This document shows, piece by piece, positions 1 through 8,610 of a stretch of DNA of 27,711 bases; position 1 is the first letter of the stretch, and every line of letters starts with the position of its first letter. This stretch comes from Chara braunii (lineage: Eukaryota > Streptophyta > Charophyceae > Charales > Characeae), in assembly GCA_003427395.1 (NCBI GenBank), contig BFEA01000089.1, positions 1,170,479 through 1,198,189 of the forward strand, in the 5' to 3' direction. A program made the translations under genes and the position numbers. The notes under the pieces were generated by a model that made no database searches, was not told the DNA's origin, and saw only the letters and a program-made list of their open reading frames with translations.

Positions 1-734
1 TGTGTGTTCGAGTGTTAGAGTGATGCGTGTGGGATATCCAGGGTGATCCAGTGTATGTGAACAGTGAGATGTTTGGGCGCTGAAGTCGCCATAGCCAATT
101 AAGAGTGAACTCGTGCCTGAAAGCCATTTCTCTGAGTTTTGAGTGGGCGCATGTTGCCAGTATGCTGCGTTGCTGTTTACATGCATAAAAAGTGTGTTTG
201 AGAACGAGTCTGATTGCACCCTTCCTTTTTGTCGGGAACATCATTGCTGTGTGATATTCCCCCTGCAGGCCCTAGACTTGGTCTCTACCCAGGCCGATAC
301 CTCCCTCAGACCTACCCCTAAACCTACCGGATCTCTAAAATCTACTTCAGCCTACCCAAAGGTACTACCCTTTTGTCCATCTCTGGCATCTTCCTGCTGC
401 TACTTGATTTTTGGCTACTGCGGGCCTACATCCCCTCTAAGCTGCCTGCTGCAAAAGTCCACACACAGCACAGGTTTAGTACCAGGCCCATAGGCCTCAA
501 AACACTCCAAAATTCTCCAAACATATTTTTTCAAGGATTTGTTTTTCTTCATTTGGTTTTCGCCGGTTTGATGTTTTGGTATTTGGAGTAAATATGATGG
601 TGGCGACTGTGGGTAAAAGTTCTTATACTGTTTCTCTCAGCAGTTCAATGGAAATTTTAGCTTAGGTTAGCCGCATGTCTGATGAGGTAGGATGTGTATG
701 AGATGGGGATGGGGTGGGGAGGGCATGGGTATGG
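1..734. other. Unassigned sequence with one exon-like segment
   Basis: No recognisable gene. The only coding-like signal is 269-361 (+), listed separately. From about 700 the sequence becomes G-rich GGATGG repeat. No RNA gene or transposon end was found. Confidence 0.5.
269..361 (+). CDS. Possible internal exon, unknown protein
   Basis: A pyrimidine-rich stretch ending CCCTGCAG precedes 269 and a GT follows 361 (AAAG/GTACTA), so the segment looks like an internal exon. It is 93 bp, exactly 31 codons, open in the phase starting GCC CTA GAC. The peptide is rich in Thr, Ser, Pro and Lys and matches no family I know. No partner exon in matching phase could be shown, so it may be chance. Its proline/threonine composition suggests a linker rather than a folded domain. 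Confidence 0.15.
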
Positions 735-985
735 GGATGGGATGGATGAGGACGGGGGAGGATGGATGGGGATGGGTTAGTGGGGATAGACGTGGATATG
801 GAAGGCTTGGGCTGGGATGGTGGGATGGGCATGGGCATTGATTGGGATGGAATGGATGGGGTGGGGATGGACGAGGATGGGGGGGGATGAATGGGGACGG
901 GTTAGTGGGGATAGATGTGGATATGGAAGGCTTGGGCTGCGATGGTGGGATGGTGGGATGGGATGGAACGTATGTTCTGTTTTAT
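735..985. repeat. Two-copy G-rich tandem repeat, about 125 bp period
   Basis: The block GGGTTAGTGGGGATAGA(C/T) at 774 recurs at 899, with similar flanks on both sides (GATGGATGAGGACGGGG, then GTGGATATGGAAGGCTTGGGCTG). It is embedded in GGATGGG sequence. Runs of three or more G are dense on the plus strand. ORFs here are by-products of the repeat. Confidence 0.75.
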
Positions 986-1889
986 TGATTCTATGTTGAT
1001 TAAAATGATAATAAAATCAGCAAAAGAGTCAATAGAAAATCTGACAAAATGTCACAGCCCCTCGTTTGTTGTCCTCTCCTCCCTCTCTGCCAACGCTTTA
1101 CCGAGCAGCTCTATTTGACGATATATATGAAGCATAGTGTAATTATTTATTAGAGGCAGACTGTGACAACATTCAGATAGAGAGAAAGAGCGGAAAAATA
1201 TTACTGTTGAATCGTGTAGAATCTGTCGATATACTAATAAGTTATAACTGTAATCATGAATAATGCATAGTATGTACTTTCACACATGTTTAGCAAATAA
1301 ACAGTGCACTTGGGAGACAAACGATAAATATATAAGAGAAATGTGAAGAGCTCAAGGGAGAGGGGATAAAGTCCAATAAACAGAGAGGAAAGATGGGGAG
1401 AAGACAAAGCAAGGAAGGCAAAGGGAAAGTAAGGAGTGTGGAATGAAGATGAAAGCATAGGAAGGGATAAGAACAGGCTCAAGGATCAGTCCATCCTTGA
1501 CGACAGAAACAACACACATTGTAAGAGTGAGATAAATGAGGACGTGGAAGACCCAGATGCGCATTCTCAGTACAAAGATTGCCACGACTGCTGGCATTGA
1601 GCATGCCCACCAAATAATCCCGACAATCGGTATGACGATTGCAGATTAGATGAAGGACAGGCGGGCACCACAAAGACCATGCATTCAGTATAACGCCCAT
1701 GGCCGCAGAATGGTTCATACTACTTCATAGACTCGTAGTATATTATTTAGTCATTGTTACTCATTAATTATAACCATCAAGCATTTCAATTTCACTTGGA
1801 TTTTAGTATTATAAAAATTCATCTTGGAAGTTCAAAACTGAATTCAAGTATCTTACTTGAGTTCATTTTTCACTTTATCAACGAGATTG
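986..1889. other. AT-rich unassigned sequence
   Basis: No convincing coding region, RNA gene or repeat family was recognised. Minus-strand open frames at 1234-1718 overlap one another and lack any recognisable domain. Confidence 0.45.
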
Positions 1890-2580
1890 CCATGAGATAG
1901 GATGGTAAGGGATGGAATGGGATAGGATGGGAGGAAGGAGGATGGAGGGAGGGAGGGCCGAATGGAGGGATGGAGGGAGGGACTAATGGAGGGGGGGCGG
2001 GAGGGAGGGAGGAAGGGAAGGAGGGAGGAAAGGAAGGAGGGAGGGAAGGAGGGAGGGACGGAGGGAAGGAGGGATTGACGGATGGAACCACAGGTAGATT
2101 AATGCACGAACGGGATCGGTCATGGGTTGATGGTTGGATTGATGGATGCACGGGTGGATGGATCCCTGGACAGATGGTGACCAGGACAGATAAATCGGTT
2201 GCACCTCGACCGTGTCCCTGATACGCAGCTGAACGGTTCAAGCGTTGTGAAGAGCAACAAAATCATCGGTGTATCTTACTAGGATAAAAAAAGAAAAAGG
2301 ATAACTCAGCCTTCGGCGGCCTGTTGCTGAGCCCAAAGGGCAAGAACAGATGGAGGAACTAGACAGAAGCCCTGCGGAAGATGGAGGGAAGGCAGCATAG
2401 AGAGAATGAGGAGGATGACAAATAAACAGATGGAAGGATGCACCAAGGATGGAGGCATGGATGGATGTAGAATGAGGCATGGATGGAAGGAGGCACAAAT
2501 GTACATTGGGAGGGAGGGGCAGACAGAGGTAACGAGGGAGAAGTGGATGGAGGGACAGACGTGCAGATAGACGGAATTAT
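1890..2580. repeat. Degenerate GGAG/GGATGGA simple-sequence region
   Basis: From about 1900 to 2090 the plus strand is almost pure purine, with (GGGAGGAA)-like and (GGAGGGA) repeats. From 2130 to 2170 and 2350 to 2560 it changes to GGATGGA repeats. The long frames on both strands (poly Pro-Ser-Leu on minus, poly Gly-Glu on plus) come only from the repeat. It resembles the G-rich block at 735-985. Confidence 0.75.
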
Positions 2581-3179
2581 AGGGAGCAGACAATTAGGGG
2601 CTCAGATGGAAATAATACCCAAATATTGGAAAGTATAACAAAGTGGATTGTATTAAAGGGAAACGTAGAGTGCTTCAACAGCAGGGAACCAAACGCCTCT
2701 TGAAAAAAAGGTGCCTGGGAAGGAGAATGAAGTGCTGCAATCAGGATTAGGTAAAAAGGAGTGCTGAAATCAGGCACCCTATGGACATAAGGCAAAAGAA
2801 GGACATGCTGGCCATGGAGTAAATTATAACCATGCAAGACAGGGAAAGAAAGGTGAAAATATGCTGTCCCCTGAACCACACTCTCCCCTTTCGCCAGCGG
2901 TCAACCACAGCACCCTCGGAATTTTTTTATTTTTATTTTTCTGAAGGTAATCTATATTCTTCTCTCAATCCCTAAAAAAAACCTCCAGATTCCACTCCCT
3001 CATGACCCTAAGAGGCTAAAACTGATCTCAATCCTAGGGTGCATGTTTAAAACTGATCTCAATCCTAGGGCTCATGTTTCATCTTTTCAGGCTGTCAATG
3101 GTAAAATCATTTGGCTTATCAGGTGGGTGAAACCAAATGACACTACCATTTTCTCCCAAACATAACTGATCCTGTGTGC
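2581..3179. other. Unassigned sequence with a 31-bp tandem duplication
   Basis: No gene was recognised. A two-copy tandem repeat with 31-bp period lies at 3017-3078 (AAAACTGATCTCAATCCTAG in each unit; the units differ by TG versus CT). The rest is unassigned. Confidence 0.5.
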
Positions 3180-3181
3180 AG

Positions 3182-3291
3182 GGCCAACAGAAGCAGCGGA
3201 AACAGCACCAAATCAAAACAATGAGCCAGAATCTCCTGTAGAAGGGCATTTCACAGTGCGATACTCCTTTTTTGGTGCAGAGGAACAGCAG
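3182..3291 (+). CDS. Possible internal exon, unknown acidic peptide
   Basis: Acceptor-like TGTGTGCAG ends at 3181 and a CAG/GTATTG donor follows 3291. One frame is open throughout and reads a Glu/Asn/Pro-rich stretch, then a more globular part (GHFTVRYSFFGAEEQQ). The composition is more protein-like than neighbouring frames. No domain was recognised. It could belong to the same gene as 8289-8419, but the exon phases do not join directly, so further exons would be needed or the link is wrong. Confidence 0.25.
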
Positions 3292-3357
3292 GTATTGTGT
3301 ATTTCGTCTTATTCTGTGCTTTTCCTTCCTTTTCTCTGGGTTTCTGTTCGCGACTTA

Positions 3358-3400
3358 GAGGAGGACTTTGGTCCGCTGTGCGGATCTATGAACCATATTG
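3358..3400 (+). repeat. Tail-only copy of the tRNA-derived SINE
   Basis: GAGGAGGACTTTGG, then CGGATCTATGAACCATATTG, matches the 3' tails of the SINE copies at 3488-3731 and 7870-8099. The tRNA-like head is absent. Confidence 0.7.
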
Positions 3401-3487
3401 TGGAAGCACCCGTTAATCAGCGTGGAAGTACCCCGTGTGTGGTGTTCGGGGTAAGTACCGATGGAGGGGTCTTGTGCAGTGGAGAGA

Positions 3488-3731
3488 AGTGTGCGAGAAT
3501 TGCTGCGTCCGTGTGATGTGTCCGTGTGGTGTTCACAGTGTGGGTTGCGCTGGACACTTCAGCCTTGCAGCGGTGGGGTGGATATCATGACCGGTATGGT
3601 TCCACTTTTGAACACAGTGTCCTGGCTGTAGTAGATAAGATACTTGGCTCCTGAGGCCGAGGTCTCCGGTTCGAATCCGTGCTTGCACAGAGGAGGACTT
3701 CGGCCCACTGTGCGGATCTATGAACCATATT
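3488..3731 (+). mobile_element. tRNA-derived SINE, copy 1
   Basis: An internal Pol III promoter is visible: an A-box-like TGGCTGTAGTAGATAAG at 3623-3639 and a B-box GGTTCGAATCC at 3668-3678, with an anticodon-arm-like GGC-loop-GCC between them (3655 area). No acceptor stem or mature tRNA fold forms, so this is a tRNA-derived repeat, not a tRNA gene. It shares a 130-bp upstream part and a 50-bp tail with the copy at 7870-8099. No poly(A) end or clear target duplication was found. Confidence 0.75.
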
Positions 3732-3823
3732 GAGACCTCATTTCCAATAAAGCCAGATCCCCTTTATGGTTTGCGAAAGGAAGTAATTTGATTCTTTCTG
3801 TGCTACTTCATTTTAATCTTTAG

Positions 3824-3840
3824 AGTCTAGAGTCTAGACT
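3824..3840. repeat. 17-bp palindrome
   Basis: AGTCTAGA-G-TCTAGACT: perfect 8-bp arms around one base. Function unknown. Confidence 0.6.
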
Positions 3841-3954
3841 ATATAATTTGGTGACCACATTCTTCACAGATGTGATTATTTTCCTTAAGAACTTTAGGCA
3901 TAGCATCCTTTTAGAGTTTCCACATTGAAGTTGATTGAACCCATAGTAAGGAAG

Positions 3955-4055
3955 AGAAGAAGGGAGGGAGGGAGGCAGACGGGAAGGCAGGCAGGTGGTC
4001 AGGCACACAGGCAGGCAGGCAGGCAGGCAGCCAGCCAGCCAGCCAGCCAGCAGAA
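3955..4055. repeat. (GGCA)n followed by (GCCA)n microsatellite
   Basis: AGGGAGGG-type sequence grades into GGCAGGCAGGCA repeats and then switches abruptly to GCCAGCCAGCCA. Minus-strand frames here (Leu/Ala/Cys/Pro repeats) are artefacts of the repeat. Confidence 0.85.
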
Positions 4056-4190
4056 CAGGCGGTAAGGGAGAAAGAAAGGAAGAAATAAATTGGCACTGCC
4101 TTGTCAGTTTTCCATGTTTTGTGGGATAGGATGAACCATATATTATCATTCAAGAGAAGGTGAGGGCAATGTCAGGCCTTAGATATTTCC

Positions 4191-4395
4191 CTACCTTCTT
4201 CCCCCGAACATAACACATATGTGCTGTAAACGAATACAACGCATGGGGTGTGTTCTATTCGAATACAACGCATTCGTGTTCTATTCGAATAGCCCTCAAT
4301 TTGGAATACAACTCATATGCTTTCTATTCGATTTTTTTTCAAATTTGAAAACTTGAGTACAAAGCATATGCGTTATGTTCGGGGGAAGAGGGTAG
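4191..4395. mobile_element. Short TIR element (MITE-like), unclassified
   Basis: The ends form inverted repeats of about 31 bp. The left end runs CTACCTTCTTCCCCCGAACA and on to CATATG; the complement of the right end is the same with two differences. The interior holds two copies of a GAATACAACGCAT...GTGTTCTATTC unit (4232-4262 and 4261-4288 areas), so it is itself repeat-rich. It is 205 bp and noncoding. Flanking bases (TTTCC left, TTTTC right) give no exact target duplication, so I cannot assign a superfamily. Confidence 0.6.
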
Positions 4396-5210
4396 TTTTC
4401 TGAAATCAATGGTGGACAAGAACACGTGCCAGCAAACAAAACTCAGGGGCCCGGCAAGTGGTCAGGGCCACTGAGTTCTCCTGGAAGCTTTGAAAGTGGC
4501 TTCAGCTGTACAAAAGCAGAAAGCAAACTGTCAGGGAGTCATAGGTTGATCTTGACAAAGCATACACTGGTACCTACAGAGTAGCATTTAGGCATGGTTT
4601 ATGATCCGCCATGTGAGGCACATTGTGTCAATATTGGGTGCCGAAGGCCTCTCAACTCTCCCTACATATAACCGTTGAGAAGCTGTGATACTGCTGTATG
4701 AGCTGAACTCTGGAAGCCAAGATGAAATGAACCTCATCTCCTGGTGCGGAAAGCTGGTGGATCCCAACACACAATGTTCAAAGAGAAAAAAAAGTGAAAA
4801 CGAAAAATTCAAAAATAGGAACAGGAGCATACCCCAACGAGAACATAGATCATGCCTGACCAAAAGTCAGCAGGAATCAACTTTAGTTTGAGGACGTTCA
4901 TGCTAATTGAATAAAATGGCTACTTGTGCATCCATCCTTCTAGAGGGACTCCTGGTTATATTCAAAGTACACTTGTGAAGGATATCTCATTACGAGCTAT
5001 ATGAGGGAAACTGTGGACTGGAACCTCAGGCTAGAAGGATATAAGGCAGTAATTCTCGGGTAGTGAAGCTAGATCCAGCTGCCTTTGTCGAAGGGGTGCA
5101 TACAGCTGCCTACACTATACTGGAGGGGCGCGCCTATTTGTCGAGTCTGTGGCACTCCCTTGTCATTTACCAGCCTCAGTATTGCTTTGGAGGGACGTTG
5201 CCTTTCTAAG
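4396..5210. other. Unassigned sequence
   Basis: No supported gene. GGCAAGTGGTCAGGGCCACT at 4452-4471 nearly recurs at 7201-7221. Open frames around 4588-4891 overlap on both strands and show no domain. Confidence 0.45.
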
Positions 5211-5497
5211 TCCAACCTTAAAAAAAAGAAAAAAAGAAAAAAAGAAAGAAAAAAGTATGTGGCTGTTGTCGCAGGGGGTGATACGAGTTGAAGTCCAACC
5301 TACATGTGCTATGGGAGTTAAGCTCAGTTAGCTCATGGGGCTCATGCTGGAGCACTTGGACTTGCCCATACAGCCTCACAATGACGTTGTCTGGGGAAGT
5401 ACCGTAGATACTCCAGAGCAATGAGATCTCTTACATCATTCCAAAGGTTCATCCACTGTCTGAAACGTTTCTTTTTTTTTTTTTTTTTTTTTTTTCG
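5211..5497. other. A-rich and poly(T) tracts bounding an unassigned 210-bp segment
   Basis: An AAAAGAAAAA-type tract lies at 5219-5254 and an uninterrupted T run at about 5469-5495. The segment between contains GTGATACGAGTTGAAGTCC (5278-5296), similar to GTGATACGAGTCGAATCCCC at 12761-12780. It may be a relic of a tRNA-derived repeat, but that is weak. Confidence 0.35.
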
Positions 5498-5578
5498 GTT
5501 GAATTTTGAAATTCGCCTCAACAGTCTCATGCAGTCCATTGTCTGCATCACCCTAGCCAAAGTAACAAGATATGAATG

Positions 5579-5657
5579 CGTCTTTGGGAACTTCCATTAA
5601 AATTGGAGCAGTACAGAGAAGATTAGCATAGCCGCCGTGCAAGGGCATGATACTCCC
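5579..5657 (+). ncRNA. Degenerate U6 snRNA, 5' and central part
   Basis: U6 snRNA is the catalytic RNA of the spliceosome. This stretch aligns with it through the 5' stem-loop region and the segment ATTAAAATTGGAGCAGTACAGAG. The ACAGAGA box (5613-5619) and the AGC triad (5625-5627) are intact, followed by a diverged internal stem-loop (GCCGCCGTGCAAGG). After 5644 the match fails or becomes poor (GCATGATAC instead of ATGACACGC). No plant USE or TATA box is visible at the expected upstream distances. It is likely a U6 pseudogene or an interrupted U6 gene; see 5884-5923. Confidence 0.7.
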
Positions 5658-5883
5658 AGTGGACGCTTTTCGTTCTTCCCAGGTTTCGGCGGAATACGAG
5701 TTGCTCCCCATTCAAATTCTCCTTCGACTATCGCGTCTCGCGCAGCGTAAGCAAATTCCACTGTGTCAGGCACGCCACAAAGGTTACTCAGGTTGGAGAG
5801 CCATGTGATGGGCGACCATCTCGCACGGTTTGGAGAGCACTTGTTACGGCTGAATAGAATGTTTTACTATGGTCTATCAGTGG

Positions 5884-5923
5884 TGACACGCATAAATCGA
5901 GAAATGGTCCCTTTTTTTTTTTT
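5884..5923 (+). ncRNA. U6 snRNA 3' end with Pol III terminator
   Basis: Bases 5884-5910 match the 3' end of plant U6 as I know it, without a mismatch, from TGACACGCATAAATCG through GAGAAATGGTCC. A T run typical of Pol III termination follows (5912-5923). This is the part missing from the U6-like sequence 230 bp upstream on the same strand. Either an insertion or intron divides one U6 gene, or these are two separate relics. Confidence 0.8.
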
Positions 5924-6400
5924 AATATAAAAAAAAAAACAAGACACTAGACACAAATGCACCCCACCCAAACACACACATACTCTCACCTCTTCTTCTT
6001 TTTTTCTTTTTTCCTTTTTCAAACAAAAAGAACATAACCTTATGGTTCGGGCTCCATATCCGTTCTGGGGAATGTCAGTCCAGTTCCTATTCCACCGGCA
6101 AGTCAAAAGGAATACATCTTCTGTTCACTCTACGGTCCTCCCCATTATGGTTGGGAGGTCCAAGTGGACGGCATTGATTGCTTCCCGCAGGAAGGATATA
6201 TCACCCCTCACCCCTGCCTAATCTGGCCTCATTGACTTCCTCAGGGAACTTTACTCTACCGCACTTATGTAGGCACTGCTAATTGGGAGACCATCTCGCA
6301 CTTGCTCCTTTCGGCTACTGGGCCGTCAAATACACTTGGGTGGCTAGAGCAGTGCAAAACTTCTGTTCCCTAACACCCTACCTTGGGCCGTCGATTATGC
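5924..6400. other. Unassigned sequence
   Basis: Pyrimidine- and AC-rich near 5945-6020, otherwise mixed composition. GACCATCTCGCAC at 5812 recurs at 6291, the only repeat noted. No gene is supported. Confidence 0.4.
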
Positions 6401-6406
6401 CCTTCT

Positions 6407-6540
6407 CAACTCTAGCAGACCACCTTTTCTTTTTGGTTTTTCTTTTCTACACATCTCAGGTTGAAAAAGGCTCGATCTGCGAAAAACAACTCTAGCAGAC
6501 TTGCTTTTCTCGGATCGACCCTTTTTCTAAGTTTTTCAAC
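6407..6540. repeat. Direct plus inverted repeat cluster
   Basis: CAACTCTAGCAGAC occurs at 6407-6420 and 6487-6500. Between and beyond these, GGTTGAAAAAGGCTCGATC (6459-6477) is inverted as GGATCGACCCTTTTTCTAAG...CAAC (6511-6540), with a small insertion in the right arm. The whole could fold into a hairpin of about 80 nt. Function unknown. Confidence 0.6.
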
Positions 6541-6870
6541 ATGAATTGTGTATTTGACAGGTGTAGATAGAGTCTGCAGACGTGCTTTGATCACATTCCA
6601 TCTCCAGTTGGGGTGCACTTTGTGTGGTGCGCTGTGTGCTATGCGGTGCACCAAAGAGAGGTGAGGTGCATCAAAAAATGTTAATAAATATATATATTAT
6701 AATATTACTGTTTTACCAACTGGGCTGCCAGGGTCACCTTGGTTGCCCTGGCGGCCTGGCCCGGCAAAGGCCAGGAAAGGTCCCTGTAAAAATAGAAAAT
6801 AAGAAACCTGAACAACTTTTGCCTCAGGGTCGGATTGAAATTCTTTGCCGAATAAAATATATATATATAC
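6541..6870. other. Unassigned sequence with small hairpins
   Basis: Short inverted repeats are present (GCCAGGG/CCCTGGC at 6727-6752; CCTGGC/GCCAGG at 6755-6776). No coding evidence. Confidence 0.4.
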
Positions 6871-7134
6871 AGCGTGCAAGTGGGCTGTTATGGCATACGG
6901 GGATGGGGGCAGCTCGCGCTCAACTTCATCAACGTGGCGAGCCTTGCACGTGAGAGGCACAGTGGAGGTGGAGTTCAAAGAAGCATGAGAAATTTAATGG
7001 TTTCAATCTGCCCTTGTTTTTTCTTTTTGTTTTTATTTTTATTTTTATTTTTGCATGTTATCACTGTGCCCGTTTTTTGCTTTTATTCTTTGTTCCGCAA
7101 AGTGCGCTCTTTTAGTTTGTAGTTATGTGACAAT
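6871..7134 (+). mobile_element. E1 3' module, copy a
   Basis: Begins CGTGCAAGTGGGC and runs through GGGATG, GCGCTCAAC, CATCAACGTGG, CCTTGCACG and GAGAGGCACAG. This block also follows the RING coding end of the E1 element at 10955. CGTGCAAG/CTTGCACG makes 8-bp inverted ends around the first 80 bases. Downstream, TGTTCCGCAAAGTGCGCTCTT and TTATGTGACA match the copy at 26039-26332. It has no coding part, so it is a 5'-truncated or solo tail copy. Confidence 0.6.
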
Positions 7135-7790
7135 ATATATATTTTAATTTCATCAAAAAAATATTCTTCTTTTTTTTTTGTGTCATTTTTGGCCGGGGCA
7201 GGCAAGTGGTCCCGGGCCACTCTGGTAACATAGAATCATAGATATATTGTACATTTTTTAATCTGAAAACTACTTTTTTTTACATTCGTATACAGTTTTT
7301 GATATTTATTTTTGTTTTATTTTTATAAACCGAACAAATGAGATTTTGGAACATTGCTTGAAAAAAGTTTTTCACAGATTTTTTTTTTTGATTTTTTTTT
7401 CAGAATTTTGGAAAACAAATTGGAATCTTATGGTGCGTGTGCACCACATGTCGTGCGCCGGTGCAGGTCGGGCTGTGTGCCGCAAGTATGCGTTGCATCG
7501 CACAAACTGTCCTCGGTGTGCAATTGGGAGGACTGGCTGTCGTTGTGAGCAAAGGGCATTGGGTGCACTGTTTTCATAAAACAAGCCCGAGCTGGAGCTG
7601 TCCCATTGATATTTATTTTTCTTTTATGAAGTTCTATCTATTTATTTATTTATTTTCTTTATGCTTTTGTCCTCACGTGTGCTAGTTCATTGTCTTTACC
7701 TGTTGAGTCCTCTGTCATCTGACGGGATCGTGCAACCTGAGTAGTGATTGGTTTGGCCACTGAATGGATGCATGAGCATCCACTGCTCAC
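7135..7790. other. AT-rich unassigned region with a GC-rich alternating block
   Basis: Poly(T)-rich sequence (7260-7400) precedes GTGCGTGTGCACCAC...TGTGCCGCAAGTATG (7434-7490), a member of a small dispersed family described under findings. (TTTA)n-like sequence follows at 7607-7660. No gene is supported. Confidence 0.45.
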
Positions 7791-8231
7791 CTACACAGAA
7801 GTGGGGACCCTATGCTTGTTAACATACCAGTGGGTCATCACTTTTCACTGTTCCCTGTTAGGGTTAGGGAGTGTGTGAGAATTGCGGTGTCCAAGTGGTG
7901 TTGTGTGTGGTGTGGGTTGTGTTGGACACTACAGCCTTGCAGGGGTGGGGTATCACAACCGGTATGGTTCCACTTTTGAACACTGTGTCCTGGCTGTAGT
8001 GGTTAAGATACTTGGCCCCTGAGGCCACGGTCGTCGGTTTGAATCCATGCTCACACGGAGGAGGACTTTGGCCTGTATGTATGGATCTATGAACCACATC
8101 TTGGTCTGTATGACCTTGCTGTACCCTTTTCCTACACAGACGTGGGAGCCCTGTGCTTGTTAAAATACCAGTGGGTCATCACTTCAACTGTTCCCCGTCT
8201 CTTGGTGTGTATGACCTTGCAGTATCCTTTT
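7791..8231. repeat. Tandem X-Y unit array interrupted by a SINE
   Basis: Unit X (CCTACACAGAAGTGGGG...ATACCAGTGGGTCATCACTT) is at 7791-7859 and 8132-8197. Unit Y (CTTGGTCTGTATGACCTTGC) is at 8099-8131 and 8199-8231. The order X, SINE, Y, X, Y is what a tandem X-Y array gives when a SINE lands in it. Confidence 0.65.
7870..8099 (+). mobile_element. tRNA-derived SINE, copy 2
   Basis: The same family as 3488-3731: A-box-like TGGCTGTAGTGGTTAAG at 7991-8007 and B-box GGTTTGAATCC at 8036-8046. It shares the head (GTGTGTGAGAATTG, then CCGGTATGGTTCCACTTTTG) and the tail (GAGGAGGACTTTGGCC...GGATCTATGAACCACAT). The A-box is closer to the tRNA consensus than in copy 1. It lies between tandem X and Y units. 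Confidence 0.75.
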
Positions 8232-8288
8232 TCCTTTTGTTCTGCTTTGTAGTTTTATCATTTATGTCTTTTTCTGCTCCTTTTTCAG

Positions 8289-8419
8289 TTGTACAATGGT
8301 ATCAGGGTGGCTACAACCAAGGCGAATTATTTAGTGCCTCCATAGAAGTTTGGAAAATAGTTCAGAAAACATCCCCACCAATGGACTTGGATGTCCAGAA
8401 CAGCGGGGGCATTATCTGA
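8289..8419 (+). CDS. Possible terminal exon, unknown protein
   Basis: Acceptor CTCCTTTTTCAG ends at 8288. The frame then reads VQWYQGGYNQGELFSASIEV followed by WKIVQKTSPPMDLDVQNSGG and stops with TGA at 8417-8419. The composition is protein-like and the strong pyrimidine tract supports an exon, but I do not recognise the family. It needs one base from the preceding exon to be in phase. The candidate at 3182-3291 ends in phase 0, so a direct join is not possible. Confidence 0.25.
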
Positions 8420-8499
8420 ACTTAGCACAAAAATACAGTCTCACAGCAGTGACAGGGACTGCCATGGAATTTCCAAACTCTGAAAGCCCCATCAAGCTA

Positions 8500-8504
<5 letters not shown>

Positions 8505-8593
<89 letters not shown>

Positions 8594-8594
8594 N
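8505..8594. repeat. (CT)n/(CA)n compound microsatellite with an assembly N
   Basis: (CT)n from about 8505 to 8574 switches to (AC)n to 8593. Base 8594 is N, so the true length and the junction with the following coding relic are uncertain. Confidence 0.95.
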
Positions 8595-8610
8595 TCGCTT
8601 TCAGTATACA

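Noticed and set aside
1870-2241. Proline/serine-rich minus-strand frames
   Set aside because: Translation of a GGAG simple repeat; overlapping frames on both strands look equally open.
3622-3690. tRNA gene
   Set aside because: A and B boxes are present but no acceptor stem pairs, and the sequence continues into a repeat shared with 7870-8099.
3955-4055. CRISPR-like spacing of repeats
   Set aside because: A contiguous tetranucleotide microsatellite without unique spacers.
7858-7871. Telomere-like TTAGGGTTAGGG
   Set aside because: Only two units, at the SINE edge; no array.
8350-8600. N-terminal part of the long frame before the zinc finger
   Set aside because: It is the exon-like segment in another frame plus Ser-Leu and Thr-His repeats from the microsatellite, and it crosses an N; unlikely to be the true start of the E1 protein.
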